From: an uncultured Mycoplasmatota bacterium
GTDB lineage: Bacteria > Bacillota_I > Bacilli_A > RF39 > UBA660
Length of the DNA: 46,230 bases
Reading direction: 5' to 3'
NCBI GenBank assembly: GCA_946497925.1
Contig: CAMMMG010000005.1
Location: 1-46,230 of the forward strand
How positions within the stretch are numbered: the stretch's first letter is position 1; each line of letters opens with the position of its first letter. This document shows positions 9,234 through 18,468 of the stretch, in pieces. A program made the translations under genes and the position numbers. The notes beneath the pieces are model-generated. The model ran no database searches. It was not told the DNA's origin and worked only from the letters and a program-made list of their open reading frames with translations.

Positions 9234-9590
9234 ATGCTTTTAAGTAAACGTTTAAAAGAGTTGCGTATATCTAATGGATTAACGCAACGAGAGTTGGGCG
9301 AGCGTGTAAATGTTACAAAAGTAAGTATTTGTTGTTATGAAAATGGCACAAGAACCCCAACTTTGGACACATTAACAAAATTAGGAAAGGTTTTAGATGT
9401 AGATGTAGACTACCTATTGGGGTATGATAGTCCTGTTAAAGAAAAAGGCAAAAGTAAAAAAGTTATTAATATGGCTAAAGAAGAAATAGAGTTTATTACT
9501 GAAATACGTAAACTTGAAAATATTCATCAAGCCATTATTGAAAATCCCAAAAGAATAATAGAATTGATAAGTAAGGAATTAAATTTTTAA
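9234..9590 (+). CDS. XRE family HTH transcriptional regulator
   Basis: N-terminal HTH: LKELRISNGLTQRELGERVNVTKVSICCYENGTRTPTLDTLTKLGKVLDVDVDYLLG. Confidence 0.93.
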   Translation: MLLSKRLKELRISNGLTQRELGERVNVTKVSICCYENGTRTPTLDTLTKLGKVLDVDVDYLLGYDSPVKEKGKSKKVINMAKEEIEFITEIRKLENIHQAIIENPKRIIELISKELNF

Positions 9591-9618
9591 TTTCGTGCTT
9601 ATATTGTAAAAAAATGTT

Positions 9619-9645
9619 AAGAGTCTTGTAATTTAAGACTCTTTT
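9619..9645 (+). terminator. Rho-independent terminator
   Basis: AAGAGTCTT-GTAATTT-AAGACTCTT followed by TT. Confidence 0.7.
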
Positions 9646-9672
9646 AATTATTATTAAAATAGGTGATTAACT

Positions 9673-10896
9673 ATGATACTAGATATAATTAATAAGAAAG
9701 CAAATAACTATGAATTAACTAAAGAAGAACTAGAAACCATTTTCATGGGCTATCTAAAAGATGAAGTAAAAGATTATCAAATGAGTGCATTTCTAATGGC
9801 TATATGTATTAATGATATGAGCGATAGCGAAATATTCGCTCTAACTGATATCTTTATTAGAAGTGGAGAAGTTTTAGATTTAAGTTTTATTGATGCTATT
9901 AAAGTAGATAAACATTCAACTGGTGGTGTAGGAGATAAAACAACCCTAATAGTTGCACCCCTAGTCGCTAGTTGTAATGTTCCCATCATAAAAATGAGTG
10001 GAAGGGGATTAGGATATACAGGGGGAACTATAGATAAATTAGAATCAATACCAGGTTTTAAGGTTGACCTAACAGAAGAGGAAATAAAAAGGCAAGCTAA
10101 AGAAATAGGTATTGTTATAACAAGTCAAACTAAAGACTTAGCACCTCTTGATAAAAAAGTATATGCACTTCGTGATGTTACCGCTACAACTAATTCTATT
10201 CCTCTAATCGCTAGTAGTATTATGAGTAAGAAAATAGCAGGTGGTGCAGATAAGATAGTAATAGATATCAAAGTAGGTAATGGCGCTTTAATTAAAACAG
10301 AACAAGAAGCAGAAAGACTATCAAGTCTACTTATTAAAATAGGATCTTATTATCAAAAAGAAGTAAGAACAGTTATATCTAATATGGATAGACCCCTAGG
10401 ACATAGTATAGGAAACAAATTAGAGGTTTTAGAAGCAATAGAAGTTTTAAAAAATAAAGAGAAAGGACATCTTTTAGAACTTTCTATAGATCTTGCTACT
10501 AAAATGGTTTCTATGGGCAAAGAAATAATTGAAAGTGATGCTAAAAAAGAAGTAATAGAAAATCTAGAAACAGGTAAAGCCTTAAATAAGTTTATAGAGT
10601 TCGTTAAATATCAAGGTGGTGACTTAGAAAGCTTAACTATAGAATCTAAAGTTTATAATATAAAAGCTAACAAAAGTGGAGTTCTAAAAGATATTAATGC
10701 TTTATCAATAGCAAAATTAAGTGAAAGCCTAGGCGCTGGTCGTAAAAATAAAGAAGATAATATAGATTATAATGCTGGTGTAGTAATAAAAAAAGAAATA
10801 GGAGATGAAGTAAAAGAAGGAGACATCCTTGCTAATCTTTATACAAACATTGATAATCCAAAATTCAATTTAGAAAAAATATTTGAAATTTCATAA
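9673..10896 (+). CDS. pdp: Pyrimidine-nucleoside phosphorylase
   Basis: KHSTGGVGDKTTLIVAPLVA signature, SGRGLGYTGGTIDKLE; about 407 aa. Confidence 0.93.
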   Translation: MILDIINKKANNYELTKEELETIFMGYLKDEVKDYQMSAFLMAICINDMSDSEIFALTDIFIRSGEVLDLSFIDAIKVDKHSTGGVGDKTTLIVAPLVASCNVPIIKMSGRGLGYTGGTIDKLESIPGFKVDLTEEEIKRQAKEIGIVITSQTKDLAPLDKKVYALRDVTATTNSIPLIASSIMSKKIAGGADKIVIDIKVGNGALIKTEQEAERLSSLLIKIGSYYQKEVRTVISNMDRPLGHSIGNKLEVLEAIEVLKNKEKGHLLELSIDLATKMVSMGKEIIESDAKKEVIENLETGKALNKFIEFVKYQGGDLESLTIESKVYNIKANKSGVLKDINALSIAKLSESLGAGRKNKEDNIDYNAGVVIKKEIGDEVKEGDILANLYTNIDNPKFNLEKIFEIS

Positions 10897-10911
10897 AAAC
10901 ATGTAACTTAT

Positions 10912-10945
10912 AAAATTGATGCTAGAAACTAACATCAATTTTTTA
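10912..10945 (+). terminator. Rho-independent terminator
   Basis: AAAATTGATG...CATCAATTTT then T-tract. Confidence 0.75.
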
Positions 10946-11065
10946 TTTCTTTTAGATGAATTTAATAAATTAAAGATCTTCTTTATCAAATATTAATAAT
11001 TAGTGATTTGTATTACTTTTCTTCCTATGTTAGAGTGTATTTACTATAAAGAAAGGAGAAACTTT

Positions 11066-11896
11066 ATGAATAAGAAACCAAGATTTATCCCACTACTATC
11101 AGATACAACTGCAAAAGCATTAATTAAAGATGAACACTATAGATGGTTCTATGAGGATATTATTAAATATCTTACAGGAATTGATTTAAGAGGATATAAG
11201 CTAATAGATAATGAACTTAATAGTGGTAATAAAGTTAAAGACTATAGAACTGATTTAATCTTTGAGAAAGGAAAGCATCTTGTAAATCTAGAATTAAATC
11301 AGTTTGTCTATAGATATACATTAGTAAAGAATAGATCGTATGCTCTTCGCCTAGCCGGTTATGGATATTTATCAGGAGAAGATTATAAAGAAAGATATGT
11401 AACCCAAATTAATTTAAATAATAAGATTGTAAATGATGGAAAAAAGGAAAAGAGTATCTTAAATTATAAGTTACAAGATCCAAAATATAAAAGAGTATTA
11501 AAAAATATAAAAATAATGGAAATATATCTTTTAAATTACAAAAATATAGTATATAATGGAACTAACAAATACGATACTTATGTATCAATGCTAACAGCTA
11601 CGTCTTTTAAAGAGTTAGAAGAAATAGTAGGAGATTTAGAAGAAGGGAGAAGAATTATGGAAAAGTTAAAAGAATTAGGATTAGATGATAAGTATGGAGC
11701 ATATTATGATGCCGAGATAGTAAGGAAGAAAGAGATAAATTCTGCAAGAAGTGAAGGTTATACTGATGGTAAAAAGGAAGGTAAAAATGAAACATTAACT
11801 TCAATAGCCAAAACAATGTTAAAAGCTGGAGAAAGTATTAATAAAGTAATGACTTATACGGGATTAAAGAAAAAAGATATAATGTCATTAATGTAA
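11066..11896 (+). CDS. Rpn family recombination-promoting nuclease / PD-(D/E)XK transposase-like protein
   Basis: Rpn/PDDEXK_2 layout: DYRTDLIFEKGKHLVNLELNQ, then YVTQINLNN, C-terminal EGKKEGKNE low-complexity tail; AAAGGAG SD at 11066. Confidence 0.85.
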   Translation: MNKKPRFIPLLSDTTAKALIKDEHYRWFYEDIIKYLTGIDLRGYKLIDNELNSGNKVKDYRTDLIFEKGKHLVNLELNQFVYRYTLVKNRSYALRLAGYGYLSGEDYKERYVTQINLNNKIVNDGKKEKSILNYKLQDPKYKRVLKNIKIMEIYLLNYKNIVYNGTNKYDTYVSMLTATSFKELEEIVGDLEEGRRIMEKLKELGLDDKYGAYYDAEIVRKKEINSARSEGYTDGKKEGKNETLTSIAKTMLKAGESINKVMTYTGLKKKDIMSLM

Positions 11897-11976
11897 ATGT
11901 TTTTAATAAAATTCTAGTAATTATTTTGGCAATATCACAAATTTACATTTGCTTTTAAGATAGTGTTTAAAACTTC

Positions 11977-12005
11977 TTGAAAAATATATTATCTTTTGTT
12001 ATACT
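11977..12005 (+). promoter_or_regulatory. Candidate promoter of thioester adhesin gene
   Basis: TTGAAA-N17-TATACT. Confidence 0.5.
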
Positions 12006-12027
12006 TGCTATAAGGTAAGGTGATTAT

Positions 12028-13452
12028 ATGAGTTCTAAAAAAATGAATCAAAGAAGTCAAATCAAAAGAGGAAAGACAAAAAGAAGTGAAGATAAAATGG
12101 ATAAAGCAATGAGTGATATAAAGAAAATTGGTATTATCTCTTGTTGTTTAGTAGCAGTATTATTAGTAGTTGGTATTTTTATTAATCCAAAAGAAAGTTA
12201 TGCAGCAGGCTTTTTACAACAACTTCCAGATAGTTTTTATTCAGGAATGACTACTGAAACTCAAATTTTAATAGGTGATATAGAATTGCCTAAAGAGTTC
12301 TATGGAACTAATGGCAATGAAAGATTGAGTTATATTTATTGCATGGATCATCGTTTGGGGATGATGGGTGCTACACCTGAAAAACCAGAACTTGCTCATT
12401 TATATGAAAAAGGAACTTCAGTTAAAGATACATATAGTTTAGATACTAGTGGCCGTAGTGCTACTTACAACGGTTTAATCTATATTTTACAAAATGACTA
12501 TATTACTGGCGATGGTACTAAAGATTATTATTTAACACAATTAGCAGTATGGTGGTATTTAGATAGAGCTAACGGATTTGATGATGAACATAATTACACA
12601 TCATATGATTTATCATCTGCTACAACAAGTGAAGATGGTAAGTATAAAGATGGAAACTATGCATTTTATAACAATTTGTCAGCTGCTGATAAAGATGCAA
12701 TAATAGCAGATCAAACATATGGAAAAATTGTTCAAGATTTAGTAGCAGGAGCAGTTGCTAATCAAAATAATTATACACAAGTTTCAGGAAGTCAAGATAT
12801 TAATGTTGATACTTCTAATATTACATATACAATGACAGGAGATTATATAGAAACTAGTGTTATAAAGCCAACTAGTAGCAATCAAAGTTTTAAAAGTTAC
12901 ACTGTTCAAATTAATAACTCAGTTGGTAATATTGAAATTGTTGATGAAAACAACAACCCTATAGCAGGTACCTATATAAATGCTAATCAAGGATTCAAAT
13001 TGAGAGTACCAGCAAGTGAAGCTCAAAATGAAAACTTTAAAGCGAATATTACTATAGTAGGATATTTTGAAGATCTTTATGATGCATTTGTTTATATGCC
13101 AAATCCTTCATATCATGAAAAATTATCTGGAATAAGAAGTGAAGGAACTTGTGAAAATGAAGGCCCTAAAAATCTGTGTTTTGAAAATAAAGAAGCATGT
13201 ACGAGTGCAGGAAATGTATTCGATGAGGAAACAAGAAAATGTTTAGTTAAGAAAGAATTACAAAGAGCTTTATTAGGAAAAATAGAAAGCCCTTCAACTC
13301 CTACAACTATTGATTTAGAAGTTCCTACAATCGATGTCCCAGATACAAATAGTACATCATATATAGTATATGGAATAGGTGCACTTATTATAATCGCTGG
13401 TATTGTCTTAATAGTTATGGCTAAAGGTCCAAATAATGCAAAGAAAAAATAA
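12028..13452 (+). CDS. Cell-surface protein with Cys-Gln thioester domain, sortase-anchored
   Basis: N-terminal signal/TM, YCMD (Cys) and TQLAVWWYLD (Gln) thioester-domain motifs, C-terminal VPDTN + TM helix + KKK; adjacent sortase. Confidence 0.85.
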   Translation: MSSKKMNQRSQIKRGKTKRSEDKMDKAMSDIKKIGIISCCLVAVLLVVGIFINPKESYAAGFLQQLPDSFYSGMTTETQILIGDIELPKEFYGTNGNERLSYIYCMDHRLGMMGATPEKPELAHLYEKGTSVKDTYSLDTSGRSATYNGLIYILQNDYITGDGTKDYYLTQLAVWWYLDRANGFDDEHNYTSYDLSSATTSEDGKYKDGNYAFYNNLSAADKDAIIADQTYGKIVQDLVAGAVANQNNYTQVSGSQDINVDTSNITYTMTGDYIETSVIKPTSSNQSFKSYTVQINNSVGNIEIVDENNNPIAGTYINANQGFKLRVPASEAQNENFKANITIVGYFEDLYDAFVYMPNPSYHEKLSGIRSEGTCENEGPKNLCFENKEACTSAGNVFDEETRKCLVKKELQRALLGKIESPSTPTTIDLEVPTIDVPDTNSTSYIVYGIGALIIIAGIVLIVMAKGPNNAKKK

Positions 13453-14086
13453 AAACATAAAAAGCCAACTCTTTAAAGTTGGCTTTTTCTTCCTTATAGT
13501 AGGTATTTTAGTAATTTCTATTACACCTTTGAAAAAACTAAAGGAAGAAGTATTTGAAGAAATGAGACTTGCTATCTTTCAGTCTAATATTAATAGTGAA
13601 AATACAACTATTAATGATGTAAATACAGAAAACTTGAGTGTAACTCCAGAAAATACAGAAATAGCTAAAGAAAACGATAAGAAAGCTAACTATTCATACA
13701 TAGGACAATTATCAATACCGAAAATAAAATTAAAAAGAGGCTTTGTATCTAAAGAATCAAAATATAATAATATAGAACATAATATAACTATCGCTAAGGA
13801 AGCAGATTATCCAGATGTACCTATGGGTAACTTTATATTAATGGCTCATTCAGGTAATGCTTATATTTCCTTTTTTGATAAGCTATACAAATTAGAAATA
13901 GGGGATGAAGCAAGCGTTAGTTATAATGCAGTTACTTATAATTACCGTTTAACTAATATATATAATCAAGCTAAAACAGGTACAGTAGCAATATATCGTA
14001 ACCCAAATGTTAAAACCTTAACCTTGATTACATGTACTCGTAATGATGATTATAATCAAACCATTTACATTTTTGAAGAAATATAA
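13436..14086 (+). CDS. Sortase
   Basis: N-terminal TM, IPKIKL, MAHSGN (catalytic His), TLITCTRN (catalytic Cys); overlaps adhesin by 17 nt. Confidence 0.9.
   Translation: MQRKNKNIKSQLFKVGFFFLIVGILVISITPLKKLKEEVFEEMRLAIFQSNINSENTTINDVNTENLSVTPENTEIAKENDKKANYSYIGQLSIPKIKLKRGFVSKESKYNNIEHNITIAKEADYPDVPMGNFILMAHSGNAYISFFDKLYKLEIGDEASVSYNAVTYNYRLTNIYNQAKTGTVAIYRNPNVKTLTLITCTRNDDYNQTIYIFEEI
13460..13491 (+). terminator. Rho-independent-type terminator inside the sortase CDS start
   Basis: Perfect 11-bp stem AAAAGCCAACT-CTTTAA-AGTTGGCTTTT followed by TCTT; 7 nt after the adhesin stop codon. Confidence 0.75.
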
Positions 14087-14106
14087 GAATAAAAAGGAGA
14101 ATAGAT

Positions 14107-14685
14107 ATGGATTTAAGTATAATAGAACAAATAATGACATTTATAACCCTTCCGTTTCAATCTTTTTTAACGATTGAAATACTATTAATCTTTATCATTC
14201 TCTATATATTTCTTTTATATAATGAAAAAAGGCAAAGTAAGAAAGTAAAAGTTACTTTAACTGCCTTAATTATTTTCTTCTTCTCACTATTAGTATTTTA
14301 CTTTTCAGACGATATAATAAATGTATTAAGCGAAATTATTAAAACTATAATGAGATGTTTCTATTTTCCAAATATTGTCTTTTATATTCTAACAGTTATA
14401 ATCTCTTTAATTATACTAATATATACAGTACTAAAAGAAAAAATAACTAAATTAAATAAAATCATAACTTACACTTTTACTATAATTCATCTTTTCTTAT
14501 TTACTAACTTTATAACACTTGCCATTACAAATAATTTATCATTAATAGATAGTGCTAATATCTATCAACATGATCAAATGTTTGTAATAGTTTTATTCAG
14601 TCAAATTATCTTTATACTTCTAATTATATACAAACTAATCTATCATTTTTGTTATATTAGACATGAAAAATTGAAAAATAAATAA
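14107..14685 (+). CDS. Multi-pass membrane protein, unknown function
   Basis: Several hydrophobic helices; AAAAGGAG SD. Confidence 0.75.
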   Translation: MDLSIIEQIMTFITLPFQSFLTIEILLIFIILYIFLLYNEKRQSKKVKVTLTALIIFFFSLLVFYFSDDIINVLSEIIKTIMRCFYFPNIVFYILTVIISLIILIYTVLKEKITKLNKIITYTFTIIHLFLFTNFITLAITNNLSLIDSANIYQHDQMFVIVLFSQIIFILLIIYKLIYHFCYIRHEKLKNK

Positions 14686-14719
14686 TAAAATGCTATAATG
14701 TCTAGGAAGTGAGGTAATT

Positions 14720-16798
14720 ATGAAAAAGAAATTAATTAAACTTAAAGATAAATTAATAAAAACTATAAAAAGAATAAAAGATGAAAAGATTATAAGCAGT
14801 TATTTAAAAAATAATCGCTTATTTATTGTCTACATAGTAGTATGTGTCCTAAATTCTACTTTACTTAGAATATTTACTATGCCAACTATGGAAAACTACC
14901 TATCATTTAAATCAATAATAGCAGATCTTGCGGTTGTTACTATCATAGGTTCTTTTTCATACCTATTCAAAGGTAAAAAAAGATATATTTACCTATTAGT
15001 ATGGGCAGTTATTTTTACAGCAATATGTACTATAAATTCAGCTTATTATACATTCTATACATCGTTTGCAAGTGTATCTATGTTATCTCTTACACAATAT
15101 ATAGGGGAAGTAGGAGATGCTGTTGTTGAAAATGTCTTACAAATTAAAGATTTAGTATATATTCTACCTTTAATTTTCTTTATTTACTATTACCATCGTC
15201 TTGCTAAAAAAGATAAATATAAAATATATAGTAAAACAACTCGTATGAAAAAATTTAAAAATACAATTATAACAGGAGCAGTTATCCTATTTCTTTTCAT
15301 AATTTCTTTATCAAGTCTTGAAATAAGTAGATTTGTAAAACAGTGGAATAGAGAATATATTGTTATGAGATTTGGTATTTATATGTATCAAGGTAATGAT
15401 ATCATAGCAAGTATTCAGCCAAAAATATCTGCCATGTTTGGTTATGATGATGCTAAAAAAGAATTTAATGAATACTATAAAGATAGAAAAGATGAACAAG
15501 ACTACAGTAATGAATATACTAATATCTTTGAAGGACGTAATGTCATTGTAATTCATGCTGAATCTATGCAAGATATTGCCTTAAATAGAACTTTTAATGG
15601 AGAAGAAGTAACACCTAATTTAAATAGATTAATTGATGAAGGGCTATTCTTTACAAACTTCTATTCACAAGTAAGTGTTGGAACAAGTAGTGATACAGAA
15701 CTTACTTTCAATACCAGTTTAATGCCAACCCAAAATGGAACTGCTTTTGTAAGTTACTTTGATAGAACTTATATTGCAACACCATCACTAATGAAAGAAA
15801 AAGGATACTATACCTTTAGTATGCATGCTAATAATGCAGACTTTTGGAATAGACGTGCCATGCATGAATCTTTAGGTTATGATAAATTCTATAGTAAAGA
15901 AACATATGATGTTGATAAAGAAAATGTTATTGGTCTAGGTTTATCAGATAAAGAATTCTTTGCAGAGTCAGTAGAAAAAATAAAGAAAATAAGTGAAGAA
16001 CATGAAAAATATTATGGACTTTTAATAACATTAACAAATCATACCCCATTTTCAGATACTGATAAGTATGGAGAATTTGCAGTTACTATGAAAACAACAA
16101 TTACAAATGAAGATGGAACTACAGAAGAAATAGAAGCTCCATATTTAGAAGGGACTAAACTAGGTAATTACTTTAAATCAGTTCACTATGCTGATGCAGC
16201 TTTAGGAGAATTCTTCCAAGCAATGGATGAAGCAGGACTTCTAGATAATACCGTTGTAATACTTTATGGTGATCATGATGCAAGACTTCCAAGAAGTGAT
16301 TATAACTTAATGAATAACTATGATCCTGTTACTGATAGTGTTAAATCTAAAGATGATGAAACTTATGAAGAATATGATAGTTTTGATTATGAATTAGATC
16401 GTAAAGTACCATTATTAATTTGGACTAAAGATGGTAAAGTAAAAGGTAAAGTTGATTATACAATGGGTATGTATGATGTTATGCCTACTATTGGTAATAT
16501 GTTAGGATTTTATAATAAATATGCTCTAGGACATGATATCTTCGAAACCAAAGAAAATAATATTGCAGTATTTCCTAATGGTAACTGGATAACAGATAAG
16601 ATGTATTATAATAGTCAAAAAGGAGAATATAAACTTCTAAAAGATGAAATTATAGATGAAGATTATATTAGTAAGAATAATGAATATGCTGAAAAGTTAT
16701 TAGATGTTTCTAATAAAGCGATTGTCTTTGACTTATTTAATCCAAATAGTGAAGAAAAAGTAAGTGAAGTTAATAAAACTGAAGCAGGAGAGAATTAG
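14720..16798 (+). CDS. LTA synthase family (sulfatase-fold) membrane protein
   Basis: N-terminal TMs, then NVIVIHAESMQD, VGTSSDTELTFNTSLMPTQNG, YGDHDARLP, extracellular alkaline-phosphatase-like domain. Confidence 0.92.
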   Translation: MKKKLIKLKDKLIKTIKRIKDEKIISSYLKNNRLFIVYIVVCVLNSTLLRIFTMPTMENYLSFKSIIADLAVVTIIGSFSYLFKGKKRYIYLLVWAVIFTAICTINSAYYTFYTSFASVSMLSLTQYIGEVGDAVVENVLQIKDLVYILPLIFFIYYYHRLAKKDKYKIYSKTTRMKKFKNTIITGAVILFLFIISLSSLEISRFVKQWNREYIVMRFGIYMYQGNDIIASIQPKISAMFGYDDAKKEFNEYYKDRKDEQDYSNEYTNIFEGRNVIVIHAESMQDIALNRTFNGEEVTPNLNRLIDEGLFFTNFYSQVSVGTSSDTELTFNTSLMPTQNGTAFVSYFDRTYIATPSLMKEKGYYTFSMHANNADFWNRRAMHESLGYDKFYSKETYDVDKENVIGLGLSDKEFFAESVEKIKKISEEHEKYYGLLITLTNHTPFSDTDKYGEFAVTMKTTITNEDGTTEEIEAPYLEGTKLGNYFKSVHYADAALGEFFQAMDEAGLLDNTVVILYGDHDARLPRSDYNLMNNYDPVTDSVKSKDDETYEEYDSFDYELDRKVPLLIWTKDGKVKGKVDYTMGMYDVMPTIGNMLGFYNKYALGHDIFETKENNIAVFPNGNWITDKMYYNSQKGEYKLLKDEIIDEDYISKNNEYAEKLLDVSNKAIVFDLFNPNSEEKVSEVNKTEAGEN

Positions 16799-16811
16799 AA
16801 GGGAGTAAATT

Positions 16812-17429
16812 ATGAGACTAAAGAAAAAAGTAAAAGTAATATTAGTATTAGCAATTATATTAATAATAGCAGGACTAGCATTCCTTGCTTATGAAAGCTT
16901 TAAACCTAAAGCAACAAAGACTGCAACTGTTGAAAATGAAATAAAAGATTATGGATATACCCTAAAATCTACAAGAAATGATAGATATAAAAAGATGTTT
17001 CAAGAATTACAAGACATTTTGAGTAAGAAAAAAGTTGATGAAGAAGCTTATGTTGAACAGATTAGTAAAATGTTTATAATGGATTTCTATACTTTAAATG
17101 ATAAACTTGCTAATACAGATGTAGGTGGAATTGATTTTGTACATGCTGATGCTAAAACTAACTTTTTAGAAAAGGCTGAAGATACAGTATATAAGTATGT
17201 AGAAAGTGATATTTATGGTAATAGAGACCAACAATTACCAGAAGTTACTGAAGTAACTGTTGAAAATGTTGAGAATATAGAGTATACTATAGGAACAGAT
17301 TTTACGGATGATTTTGCTTATCAAGTAGAAGTTTCCTTAAAATATAAAGAAGATATGGATTATCCTACTAAAGCTACACTTATCTTTGTGCATGAAGATA
17401 ATAAACTATCTCTAGTAGAAATGGAATAA
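16812..17429 (+). CDS. Hypothetical membrane-anchored protein
   Basis: N-terminal TM and extracellular domain; same operon orientation as LTA synthase gene. Confidence 0.75.
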   Translation: MRLKKKVKVILVLAIILIIAGLAFLAYESFKPKATKTATVENEIKDYGYTLKSTRNDRYKKMFQELQDILSKKKVDEEAYVEQISKMFIMDFYTLNDKLANTDVGGIDFVHADAKTNFLEKAEDTVYKYVESDIYGNRDQQLPEVTEVTVENVENIEYTIGTDFTDDFAYQVEVSLKYKEDMDYPTKATLIFVHEDNKLSLVEME

Positions 17430-17463
17430 TATCTTCTTTTTCTTTAAAATGGAGTGATGAATA

Positions 17464-18180
17464 ATGGAAAGATTACAAAAAGTAATAGCAAATGCAGGAG
17501 TTACATCAAGACGTAAAGCAGAAGAATTAATTAAAGAAGGTAGAGTAACAGTAAATGGTGTTATAGTAACTGAACTTGGTACTAAAGTAACTAACAAAGA
17601 TATAATCAAAGTAGATGGTAAAGAAATAGAAAAAGAAAAAAAGGTTTATTATCTACTTAATAAACCAAGAGGTATTATTACTAGTGTTACTGATGATAAG
17701 GAAAGGAAGACAGTAGTTGACTTAATACCATGTAATGAAAGAATCTATCCTGTGGGTAGACTTGATTATGATACAACAGGAGTCTTATTACTTACTAATG
17801 ATGGAGAGTTTGCAAATATACTTATGCATCCAAGTGATTTGGTAGAGAAAGTGTATATCGTTAAAGTAAAAGGCATTATTAAAGGAGATGCTATTAATAC
17901 TATTAAAAATGGTGTAACAGTAGATGGTGTTTCTTATGAGAAAGCTAAAGTTAAGTTAAGAAAAACTGATTATAAAACAAATACTTCTATGCTTACAGTA
18001 ACAATACATGAAGGTCGTAATCATGAAGTTAAGAAAATGTTTGAAGCAGTTGGTTTTCCTGTTTTAAAGCTTAGAAGAGATAGAGTTTTTATCTTTGATT
18101 TAAAAGGATTAAAGAGTGGTGAATATAGAAAACTAACTCCTAAAGAAGTAGCAATTGTTTATAGTTTAGAAAAAAAATAA
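17464..18180 (+). CDS. rluB: RsuA/RluB family pseudouridine synthase
   Basis: S4 domain (ERLQKVIANAGVTSRRKAEELI), GRLDYDTTGVLLLTNDG catalytic motif, EGRNHEVKKMF. Confidence 0.92.
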   Translation: MERLQKVIANAGVTSRRKAEELIKEGRVTVNGVIVTELGTKVTNKDIIKVDGKEIEKEKKVYYLLNKPRGIITSVTDDKERKTVVDLIPCNERIYPVGRLDYDTTGVLLLTNDGEFANILMHPSDLVEKVYIVKVKGIIKGDAINTIKNGVTVDGVSYEKAKVKLRKTDYKTNTSMLTVTIHEGRNHEVKKMFEAVGFPVLKLRRDRVFIFDLKGLKSGEYRKLTPKEVAIVYSLEKK

Positions 18181-18200
18181 GAGCAATAGTCGCTCTTTTT
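18175..18200 (+). terminator. Rho-independent terminator
   Basis: AAGAGC-AATAGTC-GCTCTT followed by TTT. Confidence 0.65.
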
Positions 18201-18220
18201 AATTTTTTTATTTTTAACGA

Positions 18221-18240
18221 TTTTGGTGTTTACACCAAAA
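18221..18240. repeat. 20-bp palindrome, copy 1
   Basis: TTTTGGTGTTTACACCAAAA; reverse complement equals copy 2 at 19992. Confidence 0.9.
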
Positions 18241-18407
18241 TGGGGAATCTAAATGATTACTCATTTTCTTATGCTTCAAGTCTATTTTGTTGCTTATTTT
18301 AGCCTAATCAATAAATTACTTAAAATCATATCATTTATGATAATTAGTATTTTTCAAAAATATAACATGGCATTATCACAAAATGGTTACACTACAGCAC
18401 ACTATGA

Positions 18408-18436
18408 TTGACTTTTTATATAAAAGATGGTAAAAT
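18408..18436 (+). promoter_or_regulatory. Candidate promoter
   Basis: TTGACT-N17-TAAAAT upstream of 18469 ORF. Confidence 0.55.
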
Positions 18437-18468
18437 ATAGCTACTATTTTGATTAAGGGGGATTTTTT

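Noticed and set aside
9777-9989. - strand 70-aa ORF inside pdp
   Set aside because: Shadow ORF of the conserved nucleoside phosphorylase coding sequence.
15311-15571. - strand ORF inside LTA synthase gene
   Set aside because: Shadow ORF; the + strand frame has strong family motifs.
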